From contig CAMBKF010000001.1 in the NCBI GenBank assembly GCA_945868085.1, positions 1 to 64,000 on the forward strand: DNA of 64,000 nucleotides. Direction: 5' to 3'. Made by a program: the position numbers and the translations under genes. Every line of letters begins with the position of its first letter. The stretch's first letter is position 1. Positions 15,016 to 24,827 of this stretch are shown one piece after another. The notes beneath the pieces were generated by a model that was not told where the DNA came from, did not search any database, and saw nothing but the letters and a program-made list of their open reading frames with translations. Origin of the DNA: an uncultured Oscillibacter sp. Lineage in GTDB: Bacteria > Bacillota > Clostridia > Oscillospirales > Oscillospiraceae.

Positions 15016-17415
15016 ATGGAACAGAGAACGATGAATATTCCCGTATTAGCCCTGCGCGGGCTGACGGTTTTCCCCGGCCAGACTACCGGGTTTGATGTAG
15101 AACGAGAGATCTCCATGCTGGCGCTGAACAACGCCATGGAGGAGGGAAAGGACATTTTCCTGGTGACCCAGCGGGAGCTGGCCGTGATGCACCCGGGGGA
15201 AGATGATCTCTACTCCATGGGCACGGTGGCCCATGTGCTGCAGATCATCAAGACCTCTGACTCCACCGTCCGGGTGGTGGTCCGGGGTATGGAAAAGGGC
15301 CGCATCAAGCGCCTGTGGCAGACGAAGCCCTTCCTGCAGGCGAATGTGATCCTGATCGAGGATGAATTTCCCGGGAAAATGACCAGCCGGGTGGAGGCCG
15401 TTATGCGGCAGACCTACGCCCTGTTGGGAGAGTATAAGGACATGGTGCCGGATCTGCCGGATGAGGTCATGGCCACCGTGCTGGACAGCAAGGATCCCGG
15501 CGAGATAGCCAATTACATCGCCTACAGCATTACCCTCCGGCACATGGACCGCCAGCGGATCCTGGAGGAGCTGCACCCCGTGAAGCGGCTGAAACTGGTG
15601 AACGAGATCCTCACCCGTGAGCTGGATGTGATTTCCCTGGAAGTGGAGATGGAGAAGAAGGTCCGGGACCGTGTGGGCCGGGTACAGAAGGATATGATCC
15701 TGCGGGAGCAGGTGAAGGTCCTGCAGCATGAGCTGGGCGAGGACGGCGACGACGAAATTCAGGAGTATACCGAAAAAGTTCAGAAGCTGAAGGTCTCTGA
15801 GGAAATCGAGGACAAGCTGATGAAGGAGGTCTCGCGCCTGGCCAAGCAGCCCTACGGCAGTGCCGAGGCGTCGGTGATCCGCAATTATCTGGATACCTGC
15901 CTGGAGATGCCCTGGGGCAAGGAGACCAAGGAGCGGGCTGATGTGGAAAAGGCCCGGGCCATGCTGGATAAGGACCACTACGGCCTGACCAAGGTGAAAG
16001 AGCGCATTTTGGAGTACATAGCCGTCCGGCAGATTCATCCCCAGGCCAAGGGGAAGATCATCTGCCTGGTAGGCCCTCCGGGGGTGGGCAAGACTTCCAT
16101 CGCTATCTCCGTTGCCAAGGCCATGAACCGCAAGCTCTACCGCATCAGCCTGGGCGGCGTGCGGGATGAGGCGGACATCCGCGGCCACCGCAAGACGTAC
16201 ATAGGTGCTATGCCCGGCCGCATCATTGACGGGCTGATCCACAGCGGATCTATGAATCCACTGTTGGTGCTGGATGAGATCGACAAGCTGGCCAGCGACA
16301 TGCGGGGCGACCCCGCCTCCGCGCTGCTGGAGGTGCTGGACAGCGAGCAGAACAGCAGCTTCCGGGATCATTTCCTGGAGATCCCAGTGGATCTGAGCCG
16401 GGTCATGTTTATCACCACCGCCAATACCACCGACACCATCCCCCGGCCGCTGCTGGACCGTATGGAGGTCATCGAGCTGGGCAGCTATACCGACGAGGAG
16501 AAGGTGGAGATCGCCCGGCGGCATCTGATCCCCAAGCAGCTGAAGGAGCACGGTCTGCAAAAGCGCCAGCTAAGCATTTCCGACGATGCCCTCCGCGGCA
16601 TCATCAGCGGCTATACCAGGGAGTCCGGCGTGCGTGTACTGGAGCGGGAAATTGCCGCCATCTGCCGTAAAACCGCCATGAAGATCGCCACAGACGGTGT
16701 AAAGAAGATCGCCGTTACACCGGCTGATTTAAAAGACTTTTTTGGCGTTGCCCGCTATACGGATTCGGTGCACCTGCGGCAAAACGAGGTAGGAGTGGTC
16801 AACGGCCTGGCCTGGACCCAGGTAGGCGGCGAGATACTGGAGGTGGAGGTCAACGTCATGGACGGCTCCGGCAAGCTGGAGCTGACGGGTAACCTGGGCA
16901 CCGTGATGCAGGAGTCTGCCAAGACGGCCCTGAGCTGCCTGCGCAGCCGGGCTGCACAGCTGGACATTGAGAAGGATTTCTACAAGACCAAGGACATCCA
17001 CATTCATTTCCCCGAGGGCGCCGTGCCCAAGGATGGCCCCTCCGCCGGCATCGCCATTACCACTGCCATGCTGTCGGCCCTGACGAACCGGAAGGTCCGC
17101 CGGGATGTGGCCATGACCGGGGAAGTGACCCTCCGGGGCCGGGTGCTGCCCATCGGCGGCCTGAAGGAAAAGACCATGGCCGCCCTGCGTAGCGGCATCG
17201 AAACCGTGATTATTCCCCGGGAAAATGAGAAGGACCTGGAGGACATCGATCAGACCGTGCGTAAAAAGCTGCATTTTGTCCCTGTGGACACGGTGGAGGA
17301 GGTTTTCCCCGCAGCCCTTGTGCCGGAGGAGGAAAGCCGAAAGGCTGAACCTACCGCGGACAGCATGCCGCTGATTCCCGTGCAGCCCGGCCCCCGGGCG
17401 GAGCTGCGCGTATAA
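15016..17415 (+). CDS. lon: ATP-dependent protease Lon (LonA type)
   Basis: Hexameric AAA+ serine protease degrading misfolded and regulatory proteins. The N-terminal substrate-binding LON domain ([15 protein letters not shown]), a central coiled coil, Walker A GPPGVGKT (residues 353-360), Walker B ([10 protein letters not shown]) and the protease domain with catalytic Ser676 (PKDGPSAGI) and Lys ([11 protein letters not shown]) are all seen. 799 aa, typical. I chose ATG 15016 ([10 protein letters not shown]) behind AAGGAG rather than 14980. The C-terminal 25 residues are Pro/Ala-rich. engB follows 9 nt later, the common lon-engB pairing. Confidence 0.97.
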   Translation: MEQRTMNIPVLALRGLTVFPGQTTGFDVEREISMLALNNAMEEGKDIFLVTQRELAVMHPGEDDLYSMGTVAHVLQIIKTSDSTVRVVVRGMEKGRIKRLWQTKPFLQANVILIEDEFPGKMTSRVEAVMRQTYALLGEYKDMVPDLPDEVMATVLDSKDPGEIANYIAYSITLRHMDRQRILEELHPVKRLKLVNEILTRELDVISLEVEMEKKVRDRVGRVQKDMILREQVKVLQHELGEDGDDEIQEYTEKVQKLKVSEEIEDKLMKEVSRLAKQPYGSAEASVIRNYLDTCLEMPWGKETKERADVEKARAMLDKDHYGLTKVKERILEYIAVRQIHPQAKGKIICLVGPPGVGKTSIAISVAKAMNRKLYRISLGGVRDEADIRGHRKTYIGAMPGRIIDGLIHSGSMNPLLVLDEIDKLASDMRGDPASALLEVLDSEQNSSFRDHFLEIPVDLSRVMFITTANTTDTIPRPLLDRMEVIELGSYTDEEKVEIARRHLIPKQLKEHGLQKRQLSISDDALRGIISGYTRESGVRVLEREIAAICRKTAMKIATDGVKKIAVTPADLKDFFGVARYTDSVHLRQNEVGVVNGLAWTQVGGEILEVEVNVMDGSGKLELTGNLGTVMQESAKTALSCLRSRAAQLDIEKDFYKTKDIHIHFPEGAVPKDGPSAGIAITTAMLSALTNRKVRRDVAMTGEVTLRGRVLPIGGLKEKTMAALRSGIETVIIPRENEKDLEDIDQTVRKKLHFVPVDTVEEVFPAALVPEEESRKAEPTADSMPLIPVQPGPRAELRV

Positions 17416-17424
17416 GGAGCCGAT

Positions 17425-18018
17425 ATGGGAATCAACTTTAACAAAGCGGAGTTTACCCTCTCCGCCGTCAAACAGAGCACCTTTATCCGGGACGGCCGGC
17501 CCCAGGTGGCCTTTGCCGGCCGCTCCAATGTGGGCAAATCCTCGGTGATCAACCGCCTGCTGAACCGTAAAAATTTTGCCCGGGTGGGCGCCACCCCCGG
17601 CAAGACCACTCAGGTGAACTATTTTCTTATCGACGGTAAGATTTACTTTACCGATCTGCCCGGCTACGGCTACGCCAAGGTATCCAAGGAGGAGCGGGAC
17701 CGCTGGGGCCGGCTGATGGAGAACTATTTTCAGGAGCAGGGCCTCATCAGCCTGGGCGTGCTCATTGTGGATGCCCGGCACAAGCCTACGGCGGATGATG
17801 AGACCATGTGTACCTGGTTCAAGGAGAGCGGCTGCCCGCTGATCGTGGTGGCCAACAAGCTGGACAAGCTGAAAAAGAGCGAGGTGGAGCCGAATCTGCA
17901 GCGCATCCGGCAGACGCTGGAGCTGCCAGAGGCGGCAGTCCTGATCCCGTTTTCTGCGGAGAAGGGGACCGGAAAAACAGAGCTTTTATCCGCCATTGAG
18001 CAATTTTGTCAACAATAA
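17425..18018 (+). CDS. engB: Ribosome biogenesis GTP-binding protein EngB/YsxC
   Basis: TrmE-Era-EngA-like small GTPase needed for 50S assembly. G1 is GRSNVGKSS (residues 32-40), G2 TPGKTTQ, G3 DLPGYGYAKV, G4 NKLDK and G5 FSAEKGTG. 197 aa, standard. It shares a transcript with lon (9-nt gap, GGAG SD) and ends at a strong terminator that overlaps its stop codon. Confidence 0.96.
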   Translation: MGINFNKAEFTLSAVKQSTFIRDGRPQVAFAGRSNVGKSSVINRLLNRKNFARVGATPGKTTQVNYFLIDGKIYFTDLPGYGYAKVSKEERDRWGRLMENYFQEQGLISLGVLIVDARHKPTADDETMCTWFKESGCPLIVVANKLDKLKKSEVEPNLQRIRQTLELPEAAVLIPFSAEKGTGKTELLSAIEQFCQQ

Positions 18019-18056
18019 AAAGAAGTGTGAAGGCATATGCCTTCACACTTCTTTTT
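18017..18056. terminator. Bidirectional terminator after engB
   Basis: Perfect 19-bp inverted repeat (18017-18035 with 18038-18056) around a 2-nt centre: AAAAAGAAGTGTGAAGGCA pairs with its complement, giving a T-run on either strand. Confidence 0.8.
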
Positions 18057-18101
18057 GCGGCGTTCATCTGAAAAAAGGAGAAGGAAAATAGAGAGAGCTT
18101 C

Positions 18102-18130
18102 TTGCAGAGAAAGCGGGAATACGGTATAAT
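18102..18130 (+). promoter_or_regulatory. Promoter for the molybdenum hydroxylase gene
   Basis: TTGCAG (18102-18107), 17-bp spacer, TATAAT (18125-18130), about 70 bp before the start codon. No riboswitch-like structure is evident in the leader. Confidence 0.65.
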
Positions 18131-18201
18131 AAAATCGATTATAATTGCTTATATGCAGCACATAGATCCAGCGGAGTATATAGGCCGAAGGAGAAGGAAA
18201 T

Positions 18202-20892
18202 ATGGCGTCATTTTATGTCAACGGACAAGCGGTATCCACTGATAAAAATCAAAAGCTGCTGCGCTTTTTGCGGGATGAGCTGCGCCTGACCTCTGTGAAG
18301 GACGGCTGCAGCGAGGGCGCCTGCGGCACCTGCCATGTGCTCATCGACGGTAAAGCCACCAAGGCCTGCGTTCCCTCTACGGACAAGCTGGAGGGGAAAC
18401 ATATCATCACCGTGGAGGGCCTCAGCCACACGGAAAAGGAGGTCTACGCCTGGGCCTTCGCCAAAGCCGGCGCGGTGCAGTGCGGCTTTTGCATTCCCGG
18501 CATGGTCATCTCCGCCAAGGCGCTGCTGGATGTGAACCCGGCCCCTGCCCGGGAGGAGGTGGCGTTCGCCATCCGGAACAATATCTGCCGCTGTACGGGA
18601 TATAAAAAGATCATCGACGCCATTTTGCTGGCGGCTGAGATTTTCCGCAATGGCGGGGAAATTCCCCGGGAAAAGGATTGCGCCCGGGTAGGCGAAGCCA
18701 TGCCGCGCATCGATGCCCGGGAAAAGGTCCTGGGCACCGGCAAATACCCCGATGACATTTACCTGGACGGCATGATCTACGGCAGCGCCGTGCGCAGCAA
18801 GTATCCCCGGGCCCGTGTGCTGGCCATCCACAAGGAAAAGGCCGAGGCTCTGCCGGGCGTTGTGGGCGTGTATACCGCCGACGACATCCCGGGCAAGGTG
18901 AAGGTGGGCCACCTGATGCAGGACTGGGATACCATGATCCCCGTGGGGAAGATCACCCATTTTCTGGGCGACGCCATTTGCCTGGTGGCGGCGGAGACGC
19001 CGGAGATTTTGGAAAAAGCCAAAAAACTGGTGGAGGTGGAGTACGAGCCCCTGAAGCCGGTTTTCAGCCCCACCTATGCCGCCCAGCCTTTTGCGCCCCA
19101 GGTTCATGAATCCGGCAACCTGCTGTGTGAGAAGCATGTGTCCCGTGGCAATGCCGACCAGGCCATCCGCGACGCGGATTATGTGCTGATGTATCACTAC
19201 GAGACCCCCTACACCGAGCACGCCTTCCTGGAGCCGGAGTGCGCCGTGGCCTATCGGGACGGGGACGGCGTGGCGATTCTCTCTACGGACCAGGGCACCT
19301 ACGATACTGCCCGGGAGACCTCCATCATGCTGGGCATCCCCAAGGAAAAGGTCCATGTGACCAATATGCTGGTGGGCGGCGGCTTTGGCGGAAAAGAGGA
19401 TATGACCGTGCAGCACCATGCGGCGCTCATCGCGTATTTGTCCGGCCGGCCGGTGAAGGTGAAGCTCACTCGCCAGGAGAGCATCCTCGTCCACCCCAAG
19501 CGCCACCCCATGAAGGTGACCATTACCATGGGCTGCAATAACGACGGCCTGATCCAGGGCGTCAAGGCGGAGGTCACCGCGGATACCGGGGCCTATGCGT
19601 CCCTGGGCGGCCCTGTGCTGGAGCGGGCCTGTACCCATGCCGCCGGGCCATATCACTACGAGAATTTTGAGATCACCGGCCGGGCGTACTATACCAATAA
19701 CCCCCCCGCCGGTGCGTTCCGCGGCTTTGGTGTGACCCAGACCTGCTATGCCATGGAGATGACGCTGACGAAAATGGCCCACGAGCTGGGCATTTCCCCT
19801 TGGGAGATCCGCTATCGCAACGCCATCCGCCCTGGCCAGGCCCTGCCCAACGGGCAGATCGCGCCGCCCTCCACGGGATTGGTGGAGACGCTGGAGGCCG
19901 TAAAGGACATCTGCGAAAAGAATAAAAACGTGGGCATTGCCTGCGCCATGAAAAATGCCGGCGTGGGCGTGGGTATCCCCGATACCGGACGCTGCATCGT
20001 GGCGGTGCAGGGCGGCAAAATTCATATCCGCAGCGGTGCGTCCTGCATCGGACAGGGCCTTGGCACGGTGCTGACACAGATCGTGGGCACTATGCTCCAC
20101 TGCGACCGGGAAGACATCGTCTACCAGGCGGCCAACAATGTGGATTCCCCGGATTCCGGCACCACTTCCGGTTCCCGGCAGACCCTCGTCACTGGCGAGG
20201 CCTGCCGCCGCGCCTGCCAGAAGCTGCTGGAGGCCGCTGGTGCAGATGTGAAGGCGTCTGACTATACAGGTATAGCAAATATTGCGGAAATGAAGGACTT
20301 GCCCGGTGAAAACTGTGGCGACGGCGTTGTGGGGACCGAACTGGCGGAAGATGTCCTGGTGGACTGGAAAAAGCTGGAGGGCCAGGAGTTCTACGGCGAG
20401 TATCTGGCCAAGACAGACCCCCTGGGCGCACAGAATGTGGAAAATCCCGTGAGCCATGTGGCTTACGGCTATGCCACTCAGGTATGCGTGCTCAACGACG
20501 ATGGCACCATTAAGGAGATCGACGCGGCGCACTTTGTGGGCAAGGCCATCAATCCGCTGAACTGCGAGGGGCAGATCGAGGGCGGCGTGGCCATGGCCCT
20601 TGGATTCACGCTGACGGAACACTACCCGCTGTATGACTGCATCCCCAGCGCCAAATACGGCACACTGGGCCTGTTCCGGGCGCACCAGGTGCCGCAGATC
20701 AACAGCATTTTGGTGGAGAAGAAGGGCCAGGATATGGCCTGCGGCGCCATCGGAATCGGTGAGATCACCACTATTCCAACGGCTCCCGCTGTGGCCGGCG
20801 CATACTTTGCCCTGGATGGCGAAATGCGCTGCAGCCTTCCGCTAATGAAAACACCCTACGAGCGGCCCAAGATGCCCCGCTACTGGTGGTAA
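18202..20892 (+). CDS. Molybdenum hydroxylase, fused 2Fe-2S and Mo-binding subunits (xanthine dehydrogenase/aldehyde oxidoreductase family)
   Basis: Single-chain molybdopterin hydroxylase, 896 aa. Plant-type [2Fe-2S] ligands Cys36, Cys41, Cys44 and Cys56 lead, followed by the helical second cluster (Cys94, Cys97, Cys129, Cys131). Then come the a/b hammerhead (GKYPDDIYLDGM) and Mo-binding domains: GGGFGGKED, AFRGFGVTQ, CIGQGLGTVLTQ and the catalytic-glutamate motif GIGEITTIP. No FAD domain is present or adjacent, as in the Desulfovibrio aldehyde oxidoreductase Mop and in the selenium-dependent xanthine dehydrogenase group. Substrate (purine or aldehyde) cannot be decided. SD AAGGAGAAGG. It has its own promoter and terminator. 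Confidence 0.88.
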   Translation: MASFYVNGQAVSTDKNQKLLRFLRDELRLTSVKDGCSEGACGTCHVLIDGKATKACVPSTDKLEGKHIITVEGLSHTEKEVYAWAFAKAGAVQCGFCIPGMVISAKALLDVNPAPAREEVAFAIRNNICRCTGYKKIIDAILLAAEIFRNGGEIPREKDCARVGEAMPRIDAREKVLGTGKYPDDIYLDGMIYGSAVRSKYPRARVLAIHKEKAEALPGVVGVYTADDIPGKVKVGHLMQDWDTMIPVGKITHFLGDAICLVAAETPEILEKAKKLVEVEYEPLKPVFSPTYAAQPFAPQVHESGNLLCEKHVSRGNADQAIRDADYVLMYHYETPYTEHAFLEPECAVAYRDGDGVAILSTDQGTYDTARETSIMLGIPKEKVHVTNMLVGGGFGGKEDMTVQHHAALIAYLSGRPVKVKLTRQESILVHPKRHPMKVTITMGCNNDGLIQGVKAEVTADTGAYASLGGPVLERACTHAAGPYHYENFEITGRAYYTNNPPAGAFRGFGVTQTCYAMEMTLTKMAHELGISPWEIRYRNAIRPGQALPNGQIAPPSTGLVETLEAVKDICEKNKNVGIACAMKNAGVGVGIPDTGRCIVAVQGGKIHIRSGASCIGQGLGTVLTQIVGTMLHCDREDIVYQAANNVDSPDSGTTSGSRQTLVTGEACRRACQKLLEAAGADVKASDYTGIANIAEMKDLPGENCGDGVVGTELAEDVLVDWKKLEGQEFYGEYLAKTDPLGAQNVENPVSHVAYGYATQVCVLNDDGTIKEIDAAHFVGKAINPLNCEGQIEGGVAMALGFTLTEHYPLYDCIPSAKYGTLGLFRAHQVPQINSILVEKKGQDMACGAIGIGEITTIPTAPAVAGAYFALDGEMRCSLPLMKTPYERPKMPRYWW

Positions 20893-20896
20893 AAAA

Positions 20897-20926
20897 AGAG
20901 AGGCCCGGCAGAGACCGGGCCTCTTT
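20897..20926 (+). terminator. Terminator between the Mo-hydroxylase and the NTPase gene
   Basis: Stem GAGGCCCGG/CCGGGCCTC (20900-20908, 20915-20923) with flanking A/T pairs and a short TTTATT tail. It lies only 17 nt before the next start codon, so partial read-through probably feeds the NTPase gene. Confidence 0.6.
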
Positions 20927-20942
20927 ATTAAAGGAGAAAACC

Positions 20943-21482
20943 ATGAAAAAGCATATCCTGATCTGCGGCGAAAAGGGCGTGGGCAAGTCCACGCTGATCC
21001 GCCGCCTGGTGGAGGAGGCCCAGTTGTCGGTGGGCGGATTCTGCACGAAAATGGATGAAAACGCCGGGGAGGTCATGCACCCCATCTACATCTATCCCGC
21101 CGCGGTGCCCATGGACCAGCGTCAAAGAGGGGTAGAGAATCTGGTGGGCCGCTGCGGCAATTTCGGCCGGCAGAAGGAGATATTTCCCGAGGTTTTTGAT
21201 GCCCTGGGAACGGCATACCTGCAAAGCCCGCAGCCCTGCCAGGTGATCCTTATGGACGAGCTGGGCTTTATGGAGTCCGGTGCTCAGGCGTTTCGCCGCG
21301 CGGTGCTGCAGACGCTGGACGGGGATACGCCGGTGCTGGCCGCCGTGAAGAACCGGATGGATGTGGAGTTTCTGCGGCAGGTGTGCGCGCACCCCCAGGC
21401 GGAGGTGGTCCCTATCGATCCGGAAAACCGGGAGGAGCTGTACCGAACACTTTTGCCCGTGGTCAGCGGATGGAAAAAGTGA
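20943..21482 (+). CDS. THEP1-type nucleoside-triphosphatase
   Basis: P-loop NTPase of 179 aa. Walker A GEKGVGKST spans residues 9-17, and VILMDELGFME supplies Walker B, followed by AVLQTLDG; this is the layout of the THEP1/NTPase_1 family, which hydrolyses ATP/GTP in vitro and has no agreed biological role. Starts behind AAAGGAG 50 nt after the molybdenum hydroxylase, separated by a weak terminator. The pairing suggests a link to cofactor or enzyme maturation, but this is inference. Ends at a strong terminator. Confidence 0.8.
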   Translation: MKKHILICGEKGVGKSTLIRRLVEEAQLSVGGFCTKMDENAGEVMHPIYIYPAAVPMDQRQRGVENLVGRCGNFGRQKEIFPEVFDALGTAYLQSPQPCQVILMDELGFMESGAQAFRRAVLQTLDGDTPVLAAVKNRMDVEFLRQVCAHPQAEVVPIDPENREELYRTLLPVVSGWKK

Positions 21483-21493
21483 ACGGAAATGTA

Positions 21494-21524
21494 AAACGCC
21501 CTGCTCAAAATGAGCAGGGCGTTT
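21494..21524. terminator. Bidirectional terminator between the NTPase gene and rpmB
   Basis: 14-bp stem AAACGCCCTGCTCA/TGAGCAGGGCGTTT with loop AAA. It serves both converging genes. Confidence 0.8.
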
Positions 21525-21537
21525 GTTTGTCCTGAAA

Positions 21538-21726
21538 TCAGATCGCTCTGGTTACTTTACCGGAACGCAGGCACCGGGTACAAACATATACATGGCGGGG
21601 CGTGCCGTTGATGATCGCCTTGACACGCTTGACATTGGGCTTCCAGGGACGATTGGAACGCCGGTGAGAGTGGGAAACCTTAATACCAAAGGTCACGCCC
21701 TTGTCGCAAAATTCGCACTTAGCCAT
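21538..21726 (-). CDS. rpmB: 50S ribosomal protein L28 (zinc-type)
   Basis: 62-residue L28. Cys4, Cys7, Cys49 and Cys52 (CEFC, CTRC) make the four-cysteine zinc-binding form. SHSHRRSNRPWKPNVKRV is the rRNA-binding core. I chose ATG 21726, with AGGAGG 8 nt upstream on the minus strand, over an in-frame ATG at 21735 that lies within the SD. Monocistronic and convergent with the NTPase gene. Confidence 0.95.
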   Translation of the reverse strand: MAKCEFCDKGVTFGIKVSHSHRRSNRPWKPNVKRVKAIINGTPRHVYVCTRCLRSGKVTRAI

Positions 21727-21782
21727 CCGTTGCACCTCCTTGCTGTGTATGACTTACTGCTTTGCTTTCGCAAGCATTTGAT

Positions 21783-21811
21783 AGTTTAACAGATGTTACA
21801 GAATAATGCAA
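21783..21811 (-). promoter_or_regulatory. rpmB promoter
   Basis: On the minus strand TTGCAT (21806-21811), 17-bp spacer, TAAACT (21783-21788). Confidence 0.5.
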
Positions 21812-21859
21812 GTACTTTTGATAAAAAAATGAAAAAAAAATCGGATTTTTCAAAACATA

Positions 21860-21888
21860 TTGCGCAGCGGGCGGCTTTGAGCTATAAT
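21860..21888 (+). promoter_or_regulatory. Promoter of the hprK operon
   Basis: TTGCGC (21860-21865), 17-bp spacer, TATAAT (21883-21888), about 80 bp before the hprK start. The preceding 60 bp are very A/T rich. Confidence 0.6.
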
Positions 21889-21967
21889 ATATTATTAATA
21901 TTAGTGAAAATGGGCAATATTTTTGTGGCTGAAAGCGGCAGATGATTTTGCCCGGAAAGGATCCGAT

Positions 21968-22930
21968 ATGGATAAGGTCAAGCGCACACCGGCGAAGCTC
22001 CCGGAGCTGGTGAAGGAGTTCAATATGGAGGTCCTGAATCAGGCGCCCAATTACGCGACCCAGACGGTGACCATCTCCGATGTAAACCGCCCGGCACTGC
22101 AGCTGGTGGGCTTTTACGAATATTTTGAGCCCATTCGCCTGCAGATCCTGGGCAAGGCGGAGATGGTTTTCCTCCAGGCTATGGGCACGGAGAAGCGCCG
22201 GAGCGTGCTGGAGGATCTGCTGCGCTGTGAGATCCCGGCGCTGATCGTTGCCCGCAGCATGGAGGTTTTTCCGGAGCTCATTGAGCTGGCGCAGAAGCAC
22301 GGCCGCACCCTGCTGCGCACGGACCGGAAAACGGTGGACGCCACCAGCGAGATCATCGACTATCTGAATAAAAAGCTGGCCCCGCAGATCACCCGCCATG
22401 GCGTGCTCATGAATATCAACGGCCAGGGCGTGCTGATTTTGGGCGACTCCGGCATCGGCAAGAGCGAGACTGCTATTGAGCTGCTCAAGCGCGGCCACCG
22501 TCTGGTGGCGGACGACGCGGTGGAGATCCGCCGCATTTCCACATCCCTGTACGGCACGGCGCCGGAGCTGATCCGGCATTATATCGAGATACGCGGCGTG
22601 GGCGTTGTGGATGTGCAGCAGCTGTTCGGCATGGGCGCGGTGCAGTTTGACACGGAGATCGACCTGGTGGTCCAGCTGGAGCAGTGGAAGGACGGCAAAT
22701 TTTACGACCGCCTGGGCCTGGGAGAGGAAACCTATGAGCTGCTGGGCGTGGAGCTGCCCTATGTGACCATTCCCGTCCGCCCGGGCCGAAACCTGGCCGG
22801 CATCGTGGAGATCGCCACCATGAAAAACCGCCAGATGAAATACGGCTATAATCCCGCCCGGGACTTTGTGACCCGACTGGACCAGCACTACGACGCACTG
22901 AACGAAGCAAATCGGAGAAAGAAACAATGA
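21968..22930 (+). CDS. hprK: HPr kinase/phosphorylase
   Basis: Bifunctional enzyme that phosphorylates Ser46 of HPr (and Crh) with ATP or PPi, and reverses it, for catabolite repression. 320 aa. The C-terminal catalytic domain has Walker A GDSGIGKS (159-166), LVADDAVEI and the HprK signature around IEIRGVGVVDVQQLFG. ATG 21968 is preferred over an in-frame ATG at 21923 in the leader. The last four bases overlap the ROK kinase gene (ATGA), coupling the two sugar-related genes. Confidence 0.95.
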   Translation: MDKVKRTPAKLPELVKEFNMEVLNQAPNYATQTVTISDVNRPALQLVGFYEYFEPIRLQILGKAEMVFLQAMGTEKRRSVLEDLLRCEIPALIVARSMEVFPELIELAQKHGRTLLRTDRKTVDATSEIIDYLNKKLAPQITRHGVLMNINGQGVLILGDSGIGKSETAIELLKRGHRLVADDAVEIRRISTSLYGTAPELIRHYIEIRGVGVVDVQQLFGMGAVQFDTEIDLVVQLEQWKDGKFYDRLGLGEETYELLGVELPYVTIPVRPGRNLAGIVEIATMKNRQMKYGYNPARDFVTRLDQHYDALNEANRRKKQ

Positions 22931-23889
22931 AATACATCGGCATAGACATCGGCGCCACCAATCTGAAGGCCGGGTTGGTGGATGACGCGGGGCAGATCCT
23001 GGCCAAGCAGAAGATGAAGATCGCGCAGATCGAGTCACCGGACTCCCTGGCCTGCCACCTGGCCCGGATGACGGAGAAGCTGGCAGCGGAGGCCGGGGTG
23101 GACTTAGATGAGGTTTTTTCCATCGGCGTGGGCGTGCCCGGCGTGGTGGAGATCCGCTCCGGCTCCCTGCAGTATAGCTGCAACCTGCCCTTTCGCCGGG
23201 TGCCCCTGCGGCGTCTGTTTCACAAATATATGAACAAGCCCCTCTACCTGGAAAACGACGGCAACTGCGCCGCCGTGGGGGAGTATTACGCCGGTGCGGG
23301 CCGCAGCAGCAAGCGCTTTGTGACCATCACCCTGGGCACGGGCATCGGCGGCGGCATTATCCACAACGGCAAGATCTATCACGGCTCCAACGGCATGGCC
23401 GGCGAGGTGGGCCACATGAGCATTGAGTATAACGGCCAGAGCTGCCCCTGCGGGCGCAAGGGCTGCTGGGAGCGGTATGCCTCCGCTTCGGCTCTCAAAC
23501 GTCTGACCCAGCGGGTGATGGAGGAGAATCCCGAGAGCATCCTGCGCCAGGTGGTGGACGAAAACGACGGGCACGTCAGCGGTCAGTCGGCCTTCATCGC
23601 GGCTCGCCGGGGCGATCCCATCGGGCAATATGTGTGCGACGCTTACATAGACTATCTGTGCGCGGGTATCGTGAATCTGGTGAATATCTTCCAGCCGGAC
23701 ACGCTGGCCATCGGTGGCGGCGTGAGCAACGAGCAGGACGAGCAGCTGCTGTTCCCGGTGCGGCGCATCGTGGCCCAGCAGAGCATCCCCTGCGAACCGG
23801 AACGCCGCACCCGCATCGTCAAGGCGGAGCTGGGCTCTGCCGCCGGGATCATCGGCGCGGCGCTGCTGGGAAAGAAAAAGCGGATTTGA
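22927..23889 (+). CDS. ROK family sugar kinase (probable glucokinase)
   Basis: ATP-dependent hexokinase of the ROK family, 320 aa. The N-terminal phosphate loop IGIDIGATNLKAG, catalytic Asp111 (LENDGNCAA) and zinc-binding motif His163...Cys173, Cys175, Cys180 (CPCGRKGCWE) are present, and LGTGIGGG binds nucleotide. The absence of an N-terminal helix-turn-helix marks it as a kinase, not a ROK repressor. Glucose is the likely substrate because of the hprK partner and overall resemblance to GlcK, but other hexoses are possible. Confidence 0.88.
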   Translation: MKYIGIDIGATNLKAGLVDDAGQILAKQKMKIAQIESPDSLACHLARMTEKLAAEAGVDLDEVFSIGVGVPGVVEIRSGSLQYSCNLPFRRVPLRRLFHKYMNKPLYLENDGNCAAVGEYYAGAGRSSKRFVTITLGTGIGGGIIHNGKIYHGSNGMAGEVGHMSIEYNGQSCPCGRKGCWERYASASALKRLTQRVMEENPESILRQVVDENDGHVSGQSAFIAARRGDPIGQYVCDAYIDYLCAGIVNLVNIFQPDTLAIGGGVSNEQDEQLLFPVRRIVAQQSIPCEPERRTRIVKAELGSAAGIIGAALLGKKKRI

Positions 23890-23900
23890 AGGAGCAAAAT

Positions 23901-24815
23901 ATGACTTGGTATGAAAAACTGGACAAAGCCATAGGGGAGTATCTGCCGGATCTGCCCATGGAGCGGGACGCGTCTATGAGCCGCTTTACCTCCTTCCGCA
24001 TCGGCGGCCCAGCCCGCCGGCTGGCTTGCCCGAAGAACCGGGAGCAGCTGGTGATCCTCATGGGCCTGGCCCAGGAGTGCGGGGCGCGGCCCTTTATCAT
24101 GGGAAACGGGACGAACCTGCTGATTGCCGATGAGGGCCTGGACCGCTTGGTCATCCGCACGGCGGGGGAGATGAGCGGCGTCAGGCTGACAGACGAGACG
24201 GTCATCGAGGCGGACGCCGGGATCTCTCTGGCACGGCTGGCGCTTTTTGCCCAGAGCCAGGCACTCACCGGACTGGAATTTGCCCATGGGATCCCCGGGA
24301 GCCTGGGCGGCGCGGTGTTTATGAACGCCGGCGCTTATGGCGGGGAGATGAAGCAGGTGGTGCAGGAGGTCACCGTCCTCACGGAGGACGGTATCCGTCG
24401 TATTCCCGGGGAGGACTGTGCCTTCGGCTACCGAAAAAGCGCTTTTTCCGATGGAAAGACGGTGATCCTCGGCGCGAAGCTGCGCCTTGAAAAGGGCGAC
24501 CCGGCGCAGATCGGGGCCAGGATGGCGGAGCTGATGGCAAAGCGCAAGGCGAGCCAGCCCCTGGACTATCCCAGCGCCGGCAGCACCTTTAAGCGGCCGG
24601 AGGGCTATTACGCCGGGACGCTGATCCAGGAAACGGGGCTGAAGGGCCTTACCGTGGGCGGCGCGCAGGTATCCCAGAAGCATGCGGGCTTCGTTATCAA
24701 CATCGGCGGCGCCACCTGCGCGGATGTGCTGGCGCTGATCGGCCAGGTGCAGGACCGGGTGATGCAGCGCAGCGGCGTGCATCTGGAGCCGGAGGTCCGT
24801 ATCATAGAGAACTGA
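23901..24815 (+). CDS. murB: UDP-N-acetylenolpyruvoylglucosamine reductase
   Basis: Cytosolic FAD enzyme that reduces UDP-GlcNAc-enolpyruvate to UDP-MurNAc in peptidoglycan synthesis. 304 aa, the short form usual in Firmicutes. FAD-binding PMGNGTNLL-like stretch (FIMGNGTNLLIAD), HGIPGSLGGAVFMNAGAYGGEM, the YRKSAF element and the catalytic serine motif YPSAGSTFKRP are visible. I chose ATG 23901 behind AAGGAG. murB followed by rapZ-yvcK-whiA is a standard Firmicutes order. Confidence 0.95.
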   Translation: MTWYEKLDKAIGEYLPDLPMERDASMSRFTSFRIGGPARRLACPKNREQLVILMGLAQECGARPFIMGNGTNLLIADEGLDRLVIRTAGEMSGVRLTDETVIEADAGISLARLALFAQSQALTGLEFAHGIPGSLGGAVFMNAGAYGGEMKQVVQEVTVLTEDGIRRIPGEDCAFGYRKSAFSDGKTVILGAKLRLEKGDPAQIGARMAELMAKRKASQPLDYPSAGSTFKRPEGYYAGTLIQETGLKGLTVGGAQVSQKHAGFVINIGGATCADVLALIGQVQDRVMQRSGVHLEPEVRIIEN

Positions 24816-24827
24816 AAGGAGTCAGGT

